From Roseovarius salinarum (GTDB lineage: Bacteria > Pseudomonadota > Alphaproteobacteria > Rhodobacterales > Rhodobacteraceae): a stretch of DNA of 64,000 nt. The DNA lies in the NCBI RefSeq assembly GCF_002834145.1, contig NZ_PHNT01000009.1, forward strand, positions 19,735 to 83,734, written 5' to 3'. A model generated the notes under the pieces. It had not been told where the DNA came from. It saw only the letters and a program-made list of their open reading frames with translations, and did no database searches. Position numbers and translations under genes: made by a program. Shown here piece by piece: positions 42,731-51,085 of this stretch (positions within the stretch are counted from its first letter, which is position 1; every line of letters begins with the position of its first letter).

Positions 42731-45342
42731 AGATCCGTGCCGTCACGCTCAACAACGTCCGCCGCTTCACCGACCCGGCCCGCGTGAACCGGATCGCGGA
42801 TGGGCTGAACGTGCTCTGCGAGCCCAACGAAGAGGGCAAGTCCACCCTCTTTGATGCCATCCAGGCATTGTTCTTCAAGCCTCACGGCTCACGCGACAAG
42901 GAGGTCTCCTCATTGCGTCCTCATGTCGGTGGCGCGCCCGAGGTGAGCGTCGAGGTGGAAACCGGGGATGGCCTGTTCATCCTCGCCAAGCGCTGGTTTC
43001 AGAAACCATTCGCCACCGTCCACCGCGACGGTGAACTTGTCGCACAGTCCGACGAGGCCGAAGCGTGGATCGGCACCCTTCTCGGCGGCGACGCGGGCGG
43101 ACCCTCCGGTCTGATATGGGTGCGCCAGGGCATGACCGATCTTACCGCCGGCTCGAAGAAGGAGCAGGACGCCGCACTGGAGGCAAGGCGCGATCTGATG
43201 ACCTCGGTCGGCGCAGAGGTCGAGGCGATGACGGGCGGGCGCCGGATGGACGCGGCGCTCGCGCGGTGCCGGGAAGAGTTGGCGAACTATGCCACGGCGA
43301 CCGGGCGTCCCAGGGCGAACGGTCCGTGGAAGGAAGCCCAGGAGCGCGTCGAGGAGCTTGCTCTCCACCGTGACTCCCTTGCCACCACGGCGCAGGATCT
43401 CCACGACGCGCTCGCGGAGCGCAAGCGGGCGCGGCGCGACCTGCGCGAGCTGGAGGCGCCGGAGGCGGCCGAGGAGCGGCGGGCACGGCTGGACGCGGCC
43501 CGCGCCGCCCATGCCGCAGCCGAGCGCCACGCCGAGGAACTGGACGCCGAGGCGCGCAAGGTCGAGATGGCCCGGCTGACGGCGGATGCGGCGCGGACCC
43601 GGCTGGAAACCTTCCGCGCGACGATCACCGAACAGGTGGAGGCAACCCGGCTGGTCGCTGAGGCCGAAGCCCACGCGAAGGAGCACCAGGAGCTCCTGGA
43701 GGAACAGCGTGCGTCGCGTGATGAGATGGACCGGGCGTTTCGGGTGGCGGAAGCTGCCCTGAAGGAGGCCGAGCGCGGCAACGCCCTCGCGCTGCGGGCC
43801 AGGGCAGCCCGGGATGGCGCGGACCGGCGCAAGGAACTGTCGGAACGGATCGCCCAGGCTGAAAAGGCGCGGTCGTCGATGGAATCGGCCGCCGCCGCCC
43901 GTACGGGACCGGACGCCGAGACCCTGCGGCGGATCGAGGCGCTGGCCGCCGCGCATGCGACCGCCGTTGCCGCCCGAAACGCCTCCGCGACACAGGTGGT
44001 CGCGCGCTATGCCGAGGGGCGCGAGGGCGCGATCCGCGACGGCAAAGCGCCCCTGCCCACCGGCCAACCGGTGCCTCTGGCACGCGTCACACGCCTCATG
44101 ATCGAGGGTGTGGGTGAGCTCGAGGTCCGCCCCGGCGAGGCAGGTGACGACCATTCCGTCGAGGCCGCCGCAGAGAAGCTGCGAAAGGTGCTCGGCGAAG
44201 TCGGCGCCGATGACCTCGACGCCGCGCGTGCCGCGGCAGATGCGCGCGCGAAAGCCGAGCGGCGGCACGACGAGGCGGCCGCCGTGCTGGGGAGCCTTGC
44301 CCCCGACGGCATCGATACCCTGCGCGAGGCCCTTGCCCGGATACCCGAACTTGAAGAGGATTCCGACGCCCCCGACCCGGAGGAGGCGGAGGCCGCACTG
44401 GACAAGGCACGCGAGGCCCATGAAGCCGCGCGGCTCGCCCGCGAGACCGCGATGGAGCGATTTTCGGACCTGCGGAATGCGGCGAGCAGCGCGGAAGCAA
44501 CCCTCGCCTCGCTTCGCGACCGCCTTGCCCGGGCCGAGCGGGCCTTGGCAAAGGCGGGCGAGGTCTCGGAGGATGATCTTGCGACTGAAGCCCGCAAGGC
44601 GACCGACGTCCACGAGGCGGCCAAGGCAGCCCATGAGGAGAAGGCCAGCAATGCGCCCGATCTCGCCGGGACCCGAGCGGCCCTGAACCGTGCCGAGTCC
44701 GTCGAGCAGCAGGCTCGGGATGAGATCACCCGCCTCAAGCCCGTGCTCGCCCGGCTGGACGAACGCATCGGCCGGTCCTCGGGCGACGCCGTCGAGGAAC
44801 GCCTTGCCGAGACGGAGCAGGAACTGGAGGCAGCCGAGGCGACTCTCGCGCGTATCGAGCACGAGGTGGCCGTCCTGACCCGGCTGGAAAACGCGCTGGA
44901 GGCCGCGCGCAACGAGGCCCGCGAGCGCTATTTCGAGCCGATCGCCAAGGAGCTGAAGCCGCTTCTTCACCTGCTCTGGCCCGACGCCGAACTGACATGG
45001 GGCGAGGAATCCCTCCTGCCGGACAAGCTGGTCCGCAATGGACAGCCGGAACCCATCGACATCCTCTCGGGCGGCACCCAGGAACAGATCGCCCTGCTGG
45101 TCCGCCTCGCCTTCGCGCGGATGCTTGCCACGTCCGGCCGGATGGCGCCGGTGATCCTCGACGACGCCCTGGTCTTCACAGATGACGACCGGATCGAACG
45201 CATGTTCGACGCCCTGCACCGGCAAGCGGGCGATCTGCAGATCATCGTTCTCACCTGCCGCCAGCGCGCCTTCCGCGAACTCGGAGGCAAGGCGCTGCGC
45301 CTTGAACCGGTGTCGGCCGGGAACGAGGCCGAAGCATGCTGA
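42727..45342 (+). CDS. SbcC/Rad50-like ATPase without zinc hook
   Basis: An 871-residue SMC-like ATPase. Walker A is CEPNEEGKSTLFDAIQALF near residue 31-49; the C-terminal lobe has the ABC signature ILSGGTQEQIALLVRLAF near 779 and Walker B MAPVILDDALVFTDDDRIE near 808. Between them run two long Ala/Glu/Arg-rich coiled-coil arms, about 160-440 and 520-740. A CxxC zinc hook at the turn, normal in Rad50 and SbcC, is not visible; a short globular segment (about 440-520) takes its place. It is coupled on both sides: ATGA with the SbcD-like gene and a seven-base overlap with the nuclease-helicase. With SbcD it should form an end-processing nuclease. Confidence 0.85.
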   Translation: MKIRAVTLNNVRRFTDPARVNRIADGLNVLCEPNEEGKSTLFDAIQALFFKPHGSRDKEVSSLRPHVGGAPEVSVEVETGDGLFILAKRWFQKPFATVHRDGELVAQSDEAEAWIGTLLGGDAGGPSGLIWVRQGMTDLTAGSKKEQDAALEARRDLMTSVGAEVEAMTGGRRMDAALARCREELANYATATGRPRANGPWKEAQERVEELALHRDSLATTAQDLHDALAERKRARRDLRELEAPEAAEERRARLDAARAAHAAAERHAEELDAEARKVEMARLTADAARTRLETFRATITEQVEATRLVAEAEAHAKEHQELLEEQRASRDEMDRAFRVAEAALKEAERGNALALRARAARDGADRRKELSERIAQAEKARSSMESAAAARTGPDAETLRRIEALAAAHATAVAARNASATQVVARYAEGREGAIRDGKAPLPTGQPVPLARVTRLMIEGVGELEVRPGEAGDDHSVEAAAEKLRKVLGEVGADDLDAARAAADARAKAERRHDEAAAVLGSLAPDGIDTLREALARIPELEEDSDAPDPEEAEAALDKAREAHEAARLARETAMERFSDLRNAASSAEATLASLRDRLARAERALAKAGEVSEDDLATEARKATDVHEAAKAAHEEKASNAPDLAGTRAALNRAESVEQQARDEITRLKPVLARLDERIGRSSGDAVEERLAETEQELEAAEATLARIEHEVAVLTRLENALEAARNEARERYFEPIAKELKPLLHLLWPDAELTWGEESLLPDKLVRNGQPEPIDILSGGTQEQIALLVRLAFARMLATSGRMAPVILDDALVFTDDDRIERMFDALHRQAGDLQIIVLTCRQRAFRELGGKALRLEPVSAGNEAEAC

Positions 45343-48152
45343 AGGAAAACGATCGCATCCGCCTCTCGGCCTCCGACCTGATGCGCTTCATGTCCTGCGC
45401 TCACGCCAGTCGCCTCGATCTCGAACGGCTGCACGGAGGCGGTCCGGAACCAGCGGCAGACAGCGAGGATGCCGAGCTGCTTCAGCGCCACGGCGATGCC
45501 CACGAGGCCGCCCATCTCGATGCCCTCCGAGCGTCAGGCGATGTGACCGAGATCGACACCGATCAACCCTTCCCGGAGGCGGTCGAGGCGACCCGGGCGG
45601 CGCTTCGCGCGGGGCCGGAAGTCGTTTTCCAGGGCGCGCTGGAAGGCGGCGCCTGGGGCGGCTGGTCGGATTTCCTCGAACGGGTCGACGTGCCCTCGGA
45701 CCTCGGCCCGTGGTCCTATGAGGTTGCCGACACCAAGCTCAAGCGCAAACCGTCGCCTGCGCACCTGCTGCAACTCGCACTCTATTCCGACCTGCTGGCG
45801 CCCCTGCAGGGCCGCATACCCGAGAACGCCCACGTCCTGCTGGGCGACGGCAGCCGGGCAAGTTTTCGCCTGCCCGAATATGCCGATTACGCCCGGCAGG
45901 CGCGGGACCGGCTGGAACGCTTCGTCGCGAATCCCTGGCCCACCCGGCCGATCCCCTGCGCCACCTGCGACCTTTGTCGCTGGCGCGACCATTGTGCCGA
46001 GGTCTGGGAGCGCGAGGACAGCCTATTCCTTGTCGCGGGGATCAGCCGCAGCCAGGTGGCCAAGCTGGAGGCCGCCGGGATCACCACCATGGCGGGCCTC
46101 GCCGAACAGGAGGAGCGCGTGCCCCGTCTCGCCGGCCCGACGCTCGACCGCCTGCGCCTCCAGGCCCGCCTGCAGACCGACCGTGCCGCGAAGGGCCCGC
46201 ATCATGTTCTGCGCGAAACGGCGGAGGGCAAGGGGTTCGACCTGCTCCCCCGACCTTCCAAGGGCGACCTCTTCTACGACATCGAGGGCGATCCGTTCTA
46301 CGCCGACGCAGGCGTCGAGGGGCTGGAATACCTGCATGGCGTCTGGGACGGCGCGGACTTCATCCCCTTCTGGGCGCATGATCACGCTGCGGAGAAACAG
46401 GCGCTGATCGACCTCTTCGACCTGTTCGACGCCCGCCTTTCGGCCCACCCGGATGCGCATGTTTACCACTATGCCCCCTACGAGATCACGGCCCTGCGCC
46501 GCCTGTGCACCCGGCACGGCGTCGGCGAGGCCCGGCTGGACAGGTGGCTGCGGGAACGACGCTTCTGCGACCTCTACGCCGTGGTGCGCGGCGGCGTCGC
46601 CGTTTCCGAGAAATCCTACTCGATCAAGGATATGGAGCATCTTTACGGTTTTGAGCGCACCGGCGAGGTCAAGACCGCCGGCGGGTCGGTCGTCGCCTAC
46701 GAGGCATGGCGCGAGAGCGACGATCCCGAGATCCTCGAGGAAATCGAGGAATACAATCGGCTCGACTGCGTTTCGACCGAAGCACTGCGGGACTGGCTGG
46801 TCGGAGTCCGGCCAGATGGCGCATGGCCCACCCCCGCTCCGCCGCAGGAGGAACGGCACGAGGAGGCGGATGCCGAAGCCGACGCGCTGCGAGCGCGCCT
46901 CCAGGCCGCAGACTTGCCCGAAGGGCGTGCCGCGCTGCTCTTCGACCTGTCGCAGTTTCACCGAAGGGAGGCCAAGCCCGCCGCATGGGCCGTCTTCGAC
47001 GCCGCCGCAAAGACCTCGGAGGAGCTTTTCGACGACATGGACAGCCTTGGCGGGCTTCGGGCCACGGGTCCGGTGGAAGCCGACAAGTCCGCGCAGATAC
47101 GCCGCTACCGATACCCTGCGCAGGAGACGAAACTGCGGGCGGGCAAGTCCGCGCAGACCCTGCTGGGGGAGGGCATGGCAACGGTGACGATCCGCGAGAT
47201 GGATCGGCGCACGCGGCTCCTGACCCTGCGCATCACCGCCGGCCAGCGCGGTGATCACGTCCTTCCCGACCGGCTGGACCTGCTGCCCAGCTTCGCCCGC
47301 GACGCGAAGCCCATCCCGGCGGCGGTCATGACGGTCATCGACGATCAGATCGGCCCCCGCGCCAACCGCGCGGCCCAGGATCTGCTGTCCCGGGCCGCGC
47401 CGCGCTTTGCCGGGCCGTCCCCCTTGCCCGTTGCCGATGAGACCGACCCGGTCGCCGCCCTCCAGGCCGCCACGTCCGCCATGGACGACACAGTTCTGCC
47501 CGTGCAGGGCCCGCCCGGCACCGGCAAGACCTACGTCACCGCCCGCGCCATCCTCGCCCTCGTCCGGGAGGGCAAACGTGTCGCGGTGTCCTCGAATTCC
47601 CATGACGCGATCCGCAATGTCCTGATGGGCTGCATCGACGCGATGGAAGCCGGCGACCTGCCGTTCTCGGTCAAGGACGTGACTCTCGCGCGCAAGGGCG
47701 GCCAAGGCGAGGAGTCGATGGACGCGCCCTACGACCGCATCACCTTGGCGAGAGGGAACGACGATCAGGTGATCTTCGATGCCGATGTGGTCGGGGGCAC
47801 GGCATGGCTCTTCTCCCGACCTGAGCTGAAAGGCGCCTTCGACTACCTCTTCGTCGACGAGGCGGGCCAGGTGTCGCTGGCCAATCTCGTGGCGATGACC
47901 AACGCGGCGCGAAACATCGTCCTTGTCGGCGACCCGAACCAGCTGCCTACCGCCAGCGCGCCCTGCGCGGGTCGGGCGCCCTCGGCCACCCAGTCAGTGC
48001 CGTCGCGGACGAAGCCAGCCTTCTCCAGATCAGCGGCGGTGCGAAACAGGCCGCTGTCGTTAGACATGTCGAGCATCCTCATGAAACTCACGCCCCACGG
48101 GTTGCCCGCCGGCCCCTTGTCTTCGTCGATCAGGACGGGAGCGTTGCGATAG
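45336..48152 (+). CDS. RecB-type nuclease / YprB-like exonuclease / SF1 helicase fusion, C-terminus lost
   Basis: The frame encodes 938 residues, of which about 871 belong to the protein. Domains: a TM0106-type RecB nuclease (about 1-230) with catalytic YEVADTKLKRKP near 128-139 and an iron-sulfur-type cysteine set (C21 and PCATCDLCRWRDHC, 207-220); an RNase-H-like region starting FYDIEGDPFY near 310; and a DNA2/UPF1-like helicase with Walker A GPPGTGKTYVTARA near 725 and Walker B DYLFVDEAGQ near 839. After VLVGDPNQLP (ending 47948) homology stops; the remainder is antisense to the methyltransferase gene. The second RecA domain with motifs IV-VI is missing, so helicase activity is unlikely. 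Confidence 0.8.
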   Translation: MLKENDRIRLSASDLMRFMSCAHASRLDLERLHGGGPEPAADSEDAELLQRHGDAHEAAHLDALRASGDVTEIDTDQPFPEAVEATRAALRAGPEVVFQGALEGGAWGGWSDFLERVDVPSDLGPWSYEVADTKLKRKPSPAHLLQLALYSDLLAPLQGRIPENAHVLLGDGSRASFRLPEYADYARQARDRLERFVANPWPTRPIPCATCDLCRWRDHCAEVWEREDSLFLVAGISRSQVAKLEAAGITTMAGLAEQEERVPRLAGPTLDRLRLQARLQTDRAAKGPHHVLRETAEGKGFDLLPRPSKGDLFYDIEGDPFYADAGVEGLEYLHGVWDGADFIPFWAHDHAAEKQALIDLFDLFDARLSAHPDAHVYHYAPYEITALRRLCTRHGVGEARLDRWLRERRFCDLYAVVRGGVAVSEKSYSIKDMEHLYGFERTGEVKTAGGSVVAYEAWRESDDPEILEEIEEYNRLDCVSTEALRDWLVGVRPDGAWPTPAPPQEERHEEADAEADALRARLQAADLPEGRAALLFDLSQFHRREAKPAAWAVFDAAAKTSEELFDDMDSLGGLRATGPVEADKSAQIRRYRYPAQETKLRAGKSAQTLLGEGMATVTIREMDRRTRLLTLRITAGQRGDHVLPDRLDLLPSFARDAKPIPAAVMTVIDDQIGPRANRAAQDLLSRAAPRFAGPSPLPVADETDPVAALQAATSAMDDTVLPVQGPPGTGKTYVTARAILALVREGKRVAVSSNSHDAIRNVLMGCIDAMEAGDLPFSVKDVTLARKGGQGEESMDAPYDRITLARGNDDQVIFDADVVGGTAWLFSRPELKGAFDYLFVDEAGQVSLANLVAMTNAARNIVLVGDPNQLPTASAPCAGRAPSATQSVPSRTKPAFSRSAAVRNRPLSLDMSSILMKLTPHGLPAGPLSSSIRTGALR

Positions 48153-51085
48153 ATCTTCGCGGTCAGTTCCGCGTCCCAGCGGGAACGGAAGACCGGCGCG
48201 GTCTTGGTATTGGGATTGATCGCGGCGATCTGTTCGGGCGAGAGGGTGAAGTTGCGCTCGGGTTCGGCCAGTTGCGCGGGCTCCGTCAGGAAAAAGGCGA
48301 AACGCGCCTCGGACTCGTTCCAGCCCATCGTGAGCAGACAGAACTTGAAACTTCGATGAACCGCCGGAAAGGTCGGCGCCGAGTTCTCGAAATCGACGAG
48401 AGCCGCGAGCCGTTTCTCATCGACCAGATGGGCGAAGAAGGGCGCGGTGGTGGCGTCGGTCGCCACGCCGGTGGGCACGATCACCCCGGCGCGGCCCTTT
48501 TCGTTCACGACGCGCGAGAAGAGCTCGGCGAAGAGCGCGTAGGTGTTCACATCGCCAGTGCCTGTGAAGGGGAAGCGCCCGCCATCCGCGCCATCCACCC
48601 GCACGAAGGTCGAGGTTGCCTCGCTGAGGCGCTTGGCGGTCTCGAATTCTTCCAACAGCGCGCGCTTCGACGTGCCGGGCTCCGCGTCTCGCAGGGCCTT
48701 GATCCGCCGTTCGCGCGCCGCCTTGTTGGGCGCCGTGGCGATTTCTGCATCGCGGGCAGCGAAGAATTCCTTTTCCTGCAGCTTGATCCGTTCCCATGGC
48801 GGGTTGCCCAGGACCACGCTGAATCCGCCGTTGCCCATGATGTCCGGGAACTCCAGGGGCCAGTGCAGCGCGCGGGCCTTCGTCGCGGCCTTAGCGCTCT
48901 CCATGACGGCTTTCCGGCCCTTGCCCTGGCCGATGGCGAGCCAGACATCCTCCGAGGTGGGCACCGTGCGGTCATTGGCCGAGGCCGGGATCTCGCCCGT
49001 CTTGGGCAGCAGGAAGGCGGCGTTATAGAGGTTGCAGCCCATCCGCGCCCGCTGGAAGGTGTCCTGCTTGCGCAGGCTGCGATAGGCCTTCGCCTTGGCC
49101 TGCACGTCCTCGACCGTGTCCTCCGGCAGGTCACGCAGATCGGAGAACTCGGCGGAGAGCGGCGCGGTGGGCAGGTCGGACTTCCCGCCGGTGAAATCGA
49201 ACGTCCCTTGACCCTTCTTCGCGTCCTTGTTGGCGCGCTCGTAGAACTTGGCGACATTCTTGTCGTCGCCAGCCAGGGGCTTGTAGGCGGTGTCGGGAAT
49301 GCCCTCCTCCAGCGCCTTGAGGTCGAAGACACCGAAGAGCGCATCGCCACTGCGGATCTGGGCATCGAAAAATCCGAGGGGGAGGCCCGGGTCCACCGTC
49401 TCGATCCAGAGCGCGACCTTGGTCAGTTCCACCGCCATGGGGTTGCGGTCGACCCCGTGGATGCAGCGGCGGGCAACGTCGCGCAGGGCATGGCGGAAGT
49501 CGGCGGCGGAGGGCGTGCCCTCGGCCCGGTGGCGCGCGACCCGGGTGGCGATCCGGCGCGCGGCGGACAGCAGGAAGTGCCCCGAGCCGCAAGCCGGGTC
49601 GATCACGGTCAGTTTCAGGAGCGCCTCGGCCGGGTCATCCGCCTTTGCCTCGGTCTGCTCGAGAACCGGGTCGAGCGCGGTATCCAGAAGCGCCTGCACG
49701 AGGCTGTCGGGCGTGTAGTAGGAGCCGGTGGTCTTGCGCTGGTTGCCCTTCGTCTCGGCGGCGTCGGTGGCGAACAGGAGCGTGCGGCCGTCGGGCGCGA
49801 TCTGGGGCTGCAACTCGAGGAGGGATTCGTAGACCGAGCCCAGCTCCTCGGTCTGCATGGCACGCCAGTTGACCGGGACCAGCGCCCCATCCTGACGCAG
49901 CCATCCGAGCTGGAAAATCGCTTCGAGGAAGGCGCCGTTGGGGAGGCGGGCCGCCCGGAGGTCGGACATCTGGCCCTCGGCGAAGAGGCCGCCAAGGGCC
50001 GGGAGGGCGAGGCGTTTCTCGCCATGGGTGAGGGCCGTGAAGATGATCTTGAGCCCCTCGAAGCGGTCATGGTGCCGGTCACGCGCGTGCCGGCGCAGGG
50101 CGAGCTGCCGCAGACCGGCCAGGGAGTAGCCGCGGGCGTAGAGGTCGCGCGCCGCCTCTTTCGATCGCGCCTGCGGGTCGTCCTTTGGAATCGGCGGGTG
50201 CAGGAGGTTCCGGTCTTCCGCCACCATCAGGAAGATCACGCGATAGACGAGCTTCAGAAGCTCGTTGAAGAATTCGGTGAGCTTGAGTTCGCCGCTCTCG
50301 ATCCGGGCACGGAGCTGTTCGTTTCCGGAGAGGAATCCGGTGCCGAGGACGCGCAGAGCCTCCTCCACCTGCCCGGCGAGCTTGTCCCGCGCAGCCTCGC
50401 CCTCGCGCGCACCGGCTTCCCGCCAGTCTTCGAGCGCGCAATCCGTGGCGGGGGTGCCGGTCTGACCGAAACGGCTGCGGTGTATGAGCAGCCAGAGGAT
50501 GGCGAAGGACGCCAGGTCGTCGGTCTCGAAGATCTGGGCGAGGTCGGCCTCGATATAGGCGGGACGCGTGAGCGAGGCGTTGTCCCGCATCAGCCGAAGG
50601 CGGGTCCCGTTGGCGGCGAGTCCCCAGAGCGCCTCCTCGCGGTCATTGAGATAGTCCTGGAGTGCAAAGGAGGCCGAGCGGCGCCGGTCCTGGCTGAGCG
50701 TCTCGGAGGCGCGGTCCAGGTCGTCCGCGGACGGGACGACGACAACGGGCACGCGGTCGCTGCCGGCGATCATGGTCAGGGGCAGGGGCGCCTCGTCGAG
50801 GTCATCGAAACCGAATGCCTCGGTCAGCAGGCCGCGGATGAAATTCTCCGTGGCCCTCCGCCCCGGGGACTCGAGGCGAGCGAACTTGTCGAAATGCGCC
50901 TGCGCGACGCGAAAAGAAAGCGAGAACTCATCCCGCAGGGTAAGGCCCTGGCGGACCTGGTAGTGTTCGGGCTTCTGTTTGTCGGCTTCAAGCGCGTAGA
51001 CGGCGTCAAGGATGGCCGAGGACAGAAGGCCGCCCTCTACGGTCAGCGATGGGAAGCTGGCGGCGTCGGACGTCTTGCGGGCCAT
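47843..51085 (-). CDS. Eco57I-like class I DNA N6-adenine methyltransferase, C-terminus lost
   Basis: The frame encodes 1080 residues; roughly the first 1040 are methyltransferase. The SAM motif is VIDPACGSGHFLLSAARR near 503-520, and the catalytic motif is VVLGNPPWERIKLQEKEFF near 748-766, as in Eco57I, PglX and the DISARM protein DrmMI. An N-terminal helical region (about 1-480) and target-recognition-like parts around 800-1000 surround them. After GTDWVAEGARPAQG (about 47960) the frame is antisense to the helicase gene and unrelated to the family, which usually continues some hundreds of residues. Start ATG 51085 overlaps the SNF2 gene stop by one base. Confidence 0.8.
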   Translation of the reverse strand: MARKTSDAASFPSLTVEGGLLSSAILDAVYALEADKQKPEHYQVRQGLTLRDEFSLSFRVAQAHFDKFARLESPGRRATENFIRGLLTEAFGFDDLDEAPLPLTMIAGSDRVPVVVVPSADDLDRASETLSQDRRRSASFALQDYLNDREEALWGLAANGTRLRLMRDNASLTRPAYIEADLAQIFETDDLASFAILWLLIHRSRFGQTGTPATDCALEDWREAGAREGEAARDKLAGQVEEALRVLGTGFLSGNEQLRARIESGELKLTEFFNELLKLVYRVIFLMVAEDRNLLHPPIPKDDPQARSKEAARDLYARGYSLAGLRQLALRRHARDRHHDRFEGLKIIFTALTHGEKRLALPALGGLFAEGQMSDLRAARLPNGAFLEAIFQLGWLRQDGALVPVNWRAMQTEELGSVYESLLELQPQIAPDGRTLLFATDAAETKGNQRKTTGSYYTPDSLVQALLDTALDPVLEQTEAKADDPAEALLKLTVIDPACGSGHFLLSAARRIATRVARHRAEGTPSAADFRHALRDVARRCIHGVDRNPMAVELTKVALWIETVDPGLPLGFFDAQIRSGDALFGVFDLKALEEGIPDTAYKPLAGDDKNVAKFYERANKDAKKGQGTFDFTGGKSDLPTAPLSAEFSDLRDLPEDTVEDVQAKAKAYRSLRKQDTFQRARMGCNLYNAAFLLPKTGEIPASANDRTVPTSEDVWLAIGQGKGRKAVMESAKAATKARALHWPLEFPDIMGNGGFSVVLGNPPWERIKLQEKEFFAARDAEIATAPNKAARERRIKALRDAEPGTSKRALLEEFETAKRLSEATSTFVRVDGADGGRFPFTGTGDVNTYALFAELFSRVVNEKGRAGVIVPTGVATDATTAPFFAHLVDEKRLAALVDFENSAPTFPAVHRSFKFCLLTMGWNESEARFAFFLTEPAQLAEPERNFTLSPEQIAAINPNTKTAPVFRSRWDAELTAKIYRNAPVLIDEDKGPAGNPWGVSFMRMLDMSNDSGLFRTAADLEKAGFVRDGTDWVAEGARPAQGALAVGSWFGSPTRTMFRAALVIATRLASDTWPASSTKR

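Noticed and set aside
42910..45225. Long minus-strand frame opposite the SbcC-like gene
   Set aside because: No domain features; it follows the third-position GC bias of the plus-strand gene.
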